From an uncultured Lachnospiraceae bacterium (lineage in GTDB: Bacteria; Bacillota; Clostridia; Lachnospirales; Lachnospiraceae), in contig CAMWJQ010000006.1 of assembly GCA_947174615.1 (NCBI GenBank), positions 1 to 24,227 on the forward strand: 24,227 nt of DNA, read 5' to 3'. Position numbers and translations under genes: made by a program. The notes under the pieces were generated by a model, which did no database searches, was not told the origin of the DNA, and saw only the letters and a program-made list of their open reading frames with translations. Below are positions 23,580 through 24,227 of the stretch, in pieces (the stretch's first letter is position 1; each line of letters starts with the position of its first letter).

Positions 23580-23582
23580 GTG
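23570..23582. promoter_or_regulatory. Perfect palindrome CACAATCATTGTG at the predicted start of transcription
   Basis: A 13-bp dyad (6+1+6) begins 4 bp downstream of the -10 of the thl promoter. The position suits a repressor. The half-site CACAA/TTGTG also resembles half of a Rex site, but the spacing differs. Confidence 0.4.
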
Positions 23583-23585
23583 CTT

Positions 23586-23614
23586 ATTTTATCACATTGT
23601 TAAAAAAAAAGCAA
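23586..23614 (-). promoter_or_regulatory. Promoter of the butyrate operon
   Basis: The minus strand has -35 TTGCTT (23609-23614), a 17-bp spacer rich in T, and -10 TAAAAT (23586-23591). It is the best match in the 431-bp region between thl and the M23 gene. The remainder of that region (23615-23780) is AT-rich, with only a CTAAAAT/ATTTTAG dyad at 23662-23690 and no gene. Confidence 0.6.
23597..23614 (+). promoter_or_regulatory. Candidate Rex (NADH-sensing repressor) operator
   Basis: This 18-bp site compares with the Rex consensus TTGTTAANNNNTTAACAA. The left half TTGTTAA is perfect and the right half AAAGCAA matches at 4 of 7 positions. ATTG/CAAT symmetry extends one base on each side. It overlaps the -35 and spacer of the thl promoter, where binding would block transcription when NADH is low. 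Rex control of butyrate genes is established in other clostridia. Confidence 0.45.
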
Positions 23615-23780
23615 TCTTTTTGTCTTTCGATATATATTACAATATTGACAAATTTTATATGCTAAAATTATCCAATTTTATCTATTTTAGTCGTGTTTAC
23701 AAGGTATTTTCCTGATATTTATTGTGCATTGTTTCTACCTTTTGTGATTTATGCACTTTTGCACTGCTTTCAATATCTCC

Positions 23781-24227
23781 CTAATTTTCCTCAATTGGTA
23801 CTACAGGATCTTTCATATCGTACTTCCGATCCCACTCCTTCGAGACATCATTGCGCTCAACCTCACATCTGTGAGCGCTCAAAAATCCTGCAAGCTGGTA
23901 AAAATCAACCCAGATTTCGTTATTCCCATCCTTCTGTGACTCGTCAAAAATCAACTGCAGCCCTACATGCAGATGTACTGTTTTAATATTATTCACATTC
24001 TCCTTATCGCTGTAGCCTGTGTGTCCCATGTAGCCAATCACATCTCCCGCCGTGACATAGTCCCCCTCCTTGAGTCCCTCCGCGTATGGTCTGTTCTGGC
24101 GCAGATGTGCATAATAGTAATACCGCTTCTTGTCAAAGCTGCGGATTCCGATACGCCATCCGCCGTAACGGTTCCATCCAAGCGCCTCCACATAGCCGGA
24201 CTCGATTGCGATGATTGGCGTACCGAC
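23781..24227 (-). CDS. M23 (LytM-type) peptidoglycan endopeptidase, 3' part
   Basis: This is the C-terminal 148 residues of a zinc metallopeptidase; the frame is open to the window edge, so the start lies to the right. The fragment reads VGTPIIAIESGYVEALGWNR, then RYYYYAHLRQ and LKEGDYVTAGDVIGYMGHTG, and the metal-binding HLH in VHLHVGLQL. These are typical of the M23 beta-lyso fold that cuts peptide cross-links in the cell wall. The first metal ligands (HxxxD) are off the window. A tail of about 60 residues follows the domain. It is upstream of the butyrate promoter on the same strand, with no clear terminator between, so readthrough into the butyrate operon is possible. Confidence 0.9.
   Translation of the reverse strand, partial: VGTPIIAIESGYVEALGWNRYGGWRIGIRSFDKKRYYYYAHLRQNRPYAEGLKEGDYVTAGDVIGYMGHTGYSDKENVNNIKTVHLHVGLQLIFDESQKDGNNEIWVDFYQLAGFLSAHRCEVERNDVSKEWDRKYDMKDPVVPIEEN

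Noticed and set aside
23645..23668. TTGACA near TAAAAT on the + strand as a promoter
   Set aside because: The spacing is only 12 bp and no + strand gene follows.
23533..23715. 60-codon + strand frame in the thl upstream region
   Set aside because: It is composed of AT-rich spacer sequence, crosses the promoter and has no RBS.

Overview
The window most likely comes from an anaerobic, spore-forming, butyrate-producing Firmicute of the Lachnospiraceae (Roseburia / Eubacterium ramulus type of gut bacterium). The evidence is the gene order thl-crt-hbd-bcd-etfB-etfA, a GH112 phosphorylase operon, a Csp-type (spore germination) subtilase, a LysM-GH18 protein of the SleL/YaaH type, strong AGGAGG ribosome binding sites and moderate GC with AT-rich spacers. 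The genus cannot be fixed from the sequence alone. No tRNA, rRNA, CRISPR array, transposase or phage gene is visible.

Left part (1-5154, + strand): the 3' end of a sugar-uptake operon. Two MalF/MalG-type ABC permeases, a 54-residue membrane peptide, a GH112 galacto-N-biose/lacto-N-biose phosphorylase and an N-acetylhexosamine 1-kinase are followed by a clean terminator whose loop contains the kinase stop codon. Together they would import and phosphorolyse the core disaccharide of mucin O-glycans or human milk oligosaccharides and feed Gal-1-P and HexNAc-1-P into central metabolism.

Middle part (5155-16600): a LysM-GH18 hydrolase (+) runs into a Csp-like S8 protease (-) that lacks the usual N-terminal prodomain. 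Upstream of the protease lies a methyl-accepting chemotaxis protein (-). Divergent from that is a 96-aa gene (+) that looks like exactly the missing prodomain as a free-standing protein. This split arrangement is the most unusual thing in the window. Then follow a solitary L-arabinose isomerase (-) with a divergent AraC-type regulator (+), a two-gene NatAB-type ABC exporter (-) whose permease is fused to a CPBP membrane protease, and a Uma2-family protein (-).

Right part (16685-23614, - strand): the complete central butyrate operon from acetyl-CoA to butyryl-CoA, including the electron-bifurcating Bcd/EtfAB module. A sigma-A-type promoter lies about 230 nt upstream of thl and is overlapped by a Rex-like operator. 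A bidirectional-looking hairpin terminator follows etfA. Every spacer between these genes is long (68-361 bp) and carries an inverted repeat. The crt-hbd spacer holds a MITE-like element of about 143 bp. The final CoA-transferase or butyrate kinase step is not in the window. The right edge cuts through an M23 peptidase gene (-).

Functional theme: the left operon supplies sugar from host glycans and the right operon disposes of the reducing power as butyrate. The middle contains spore/germination-type hydrolases and accessory transport.
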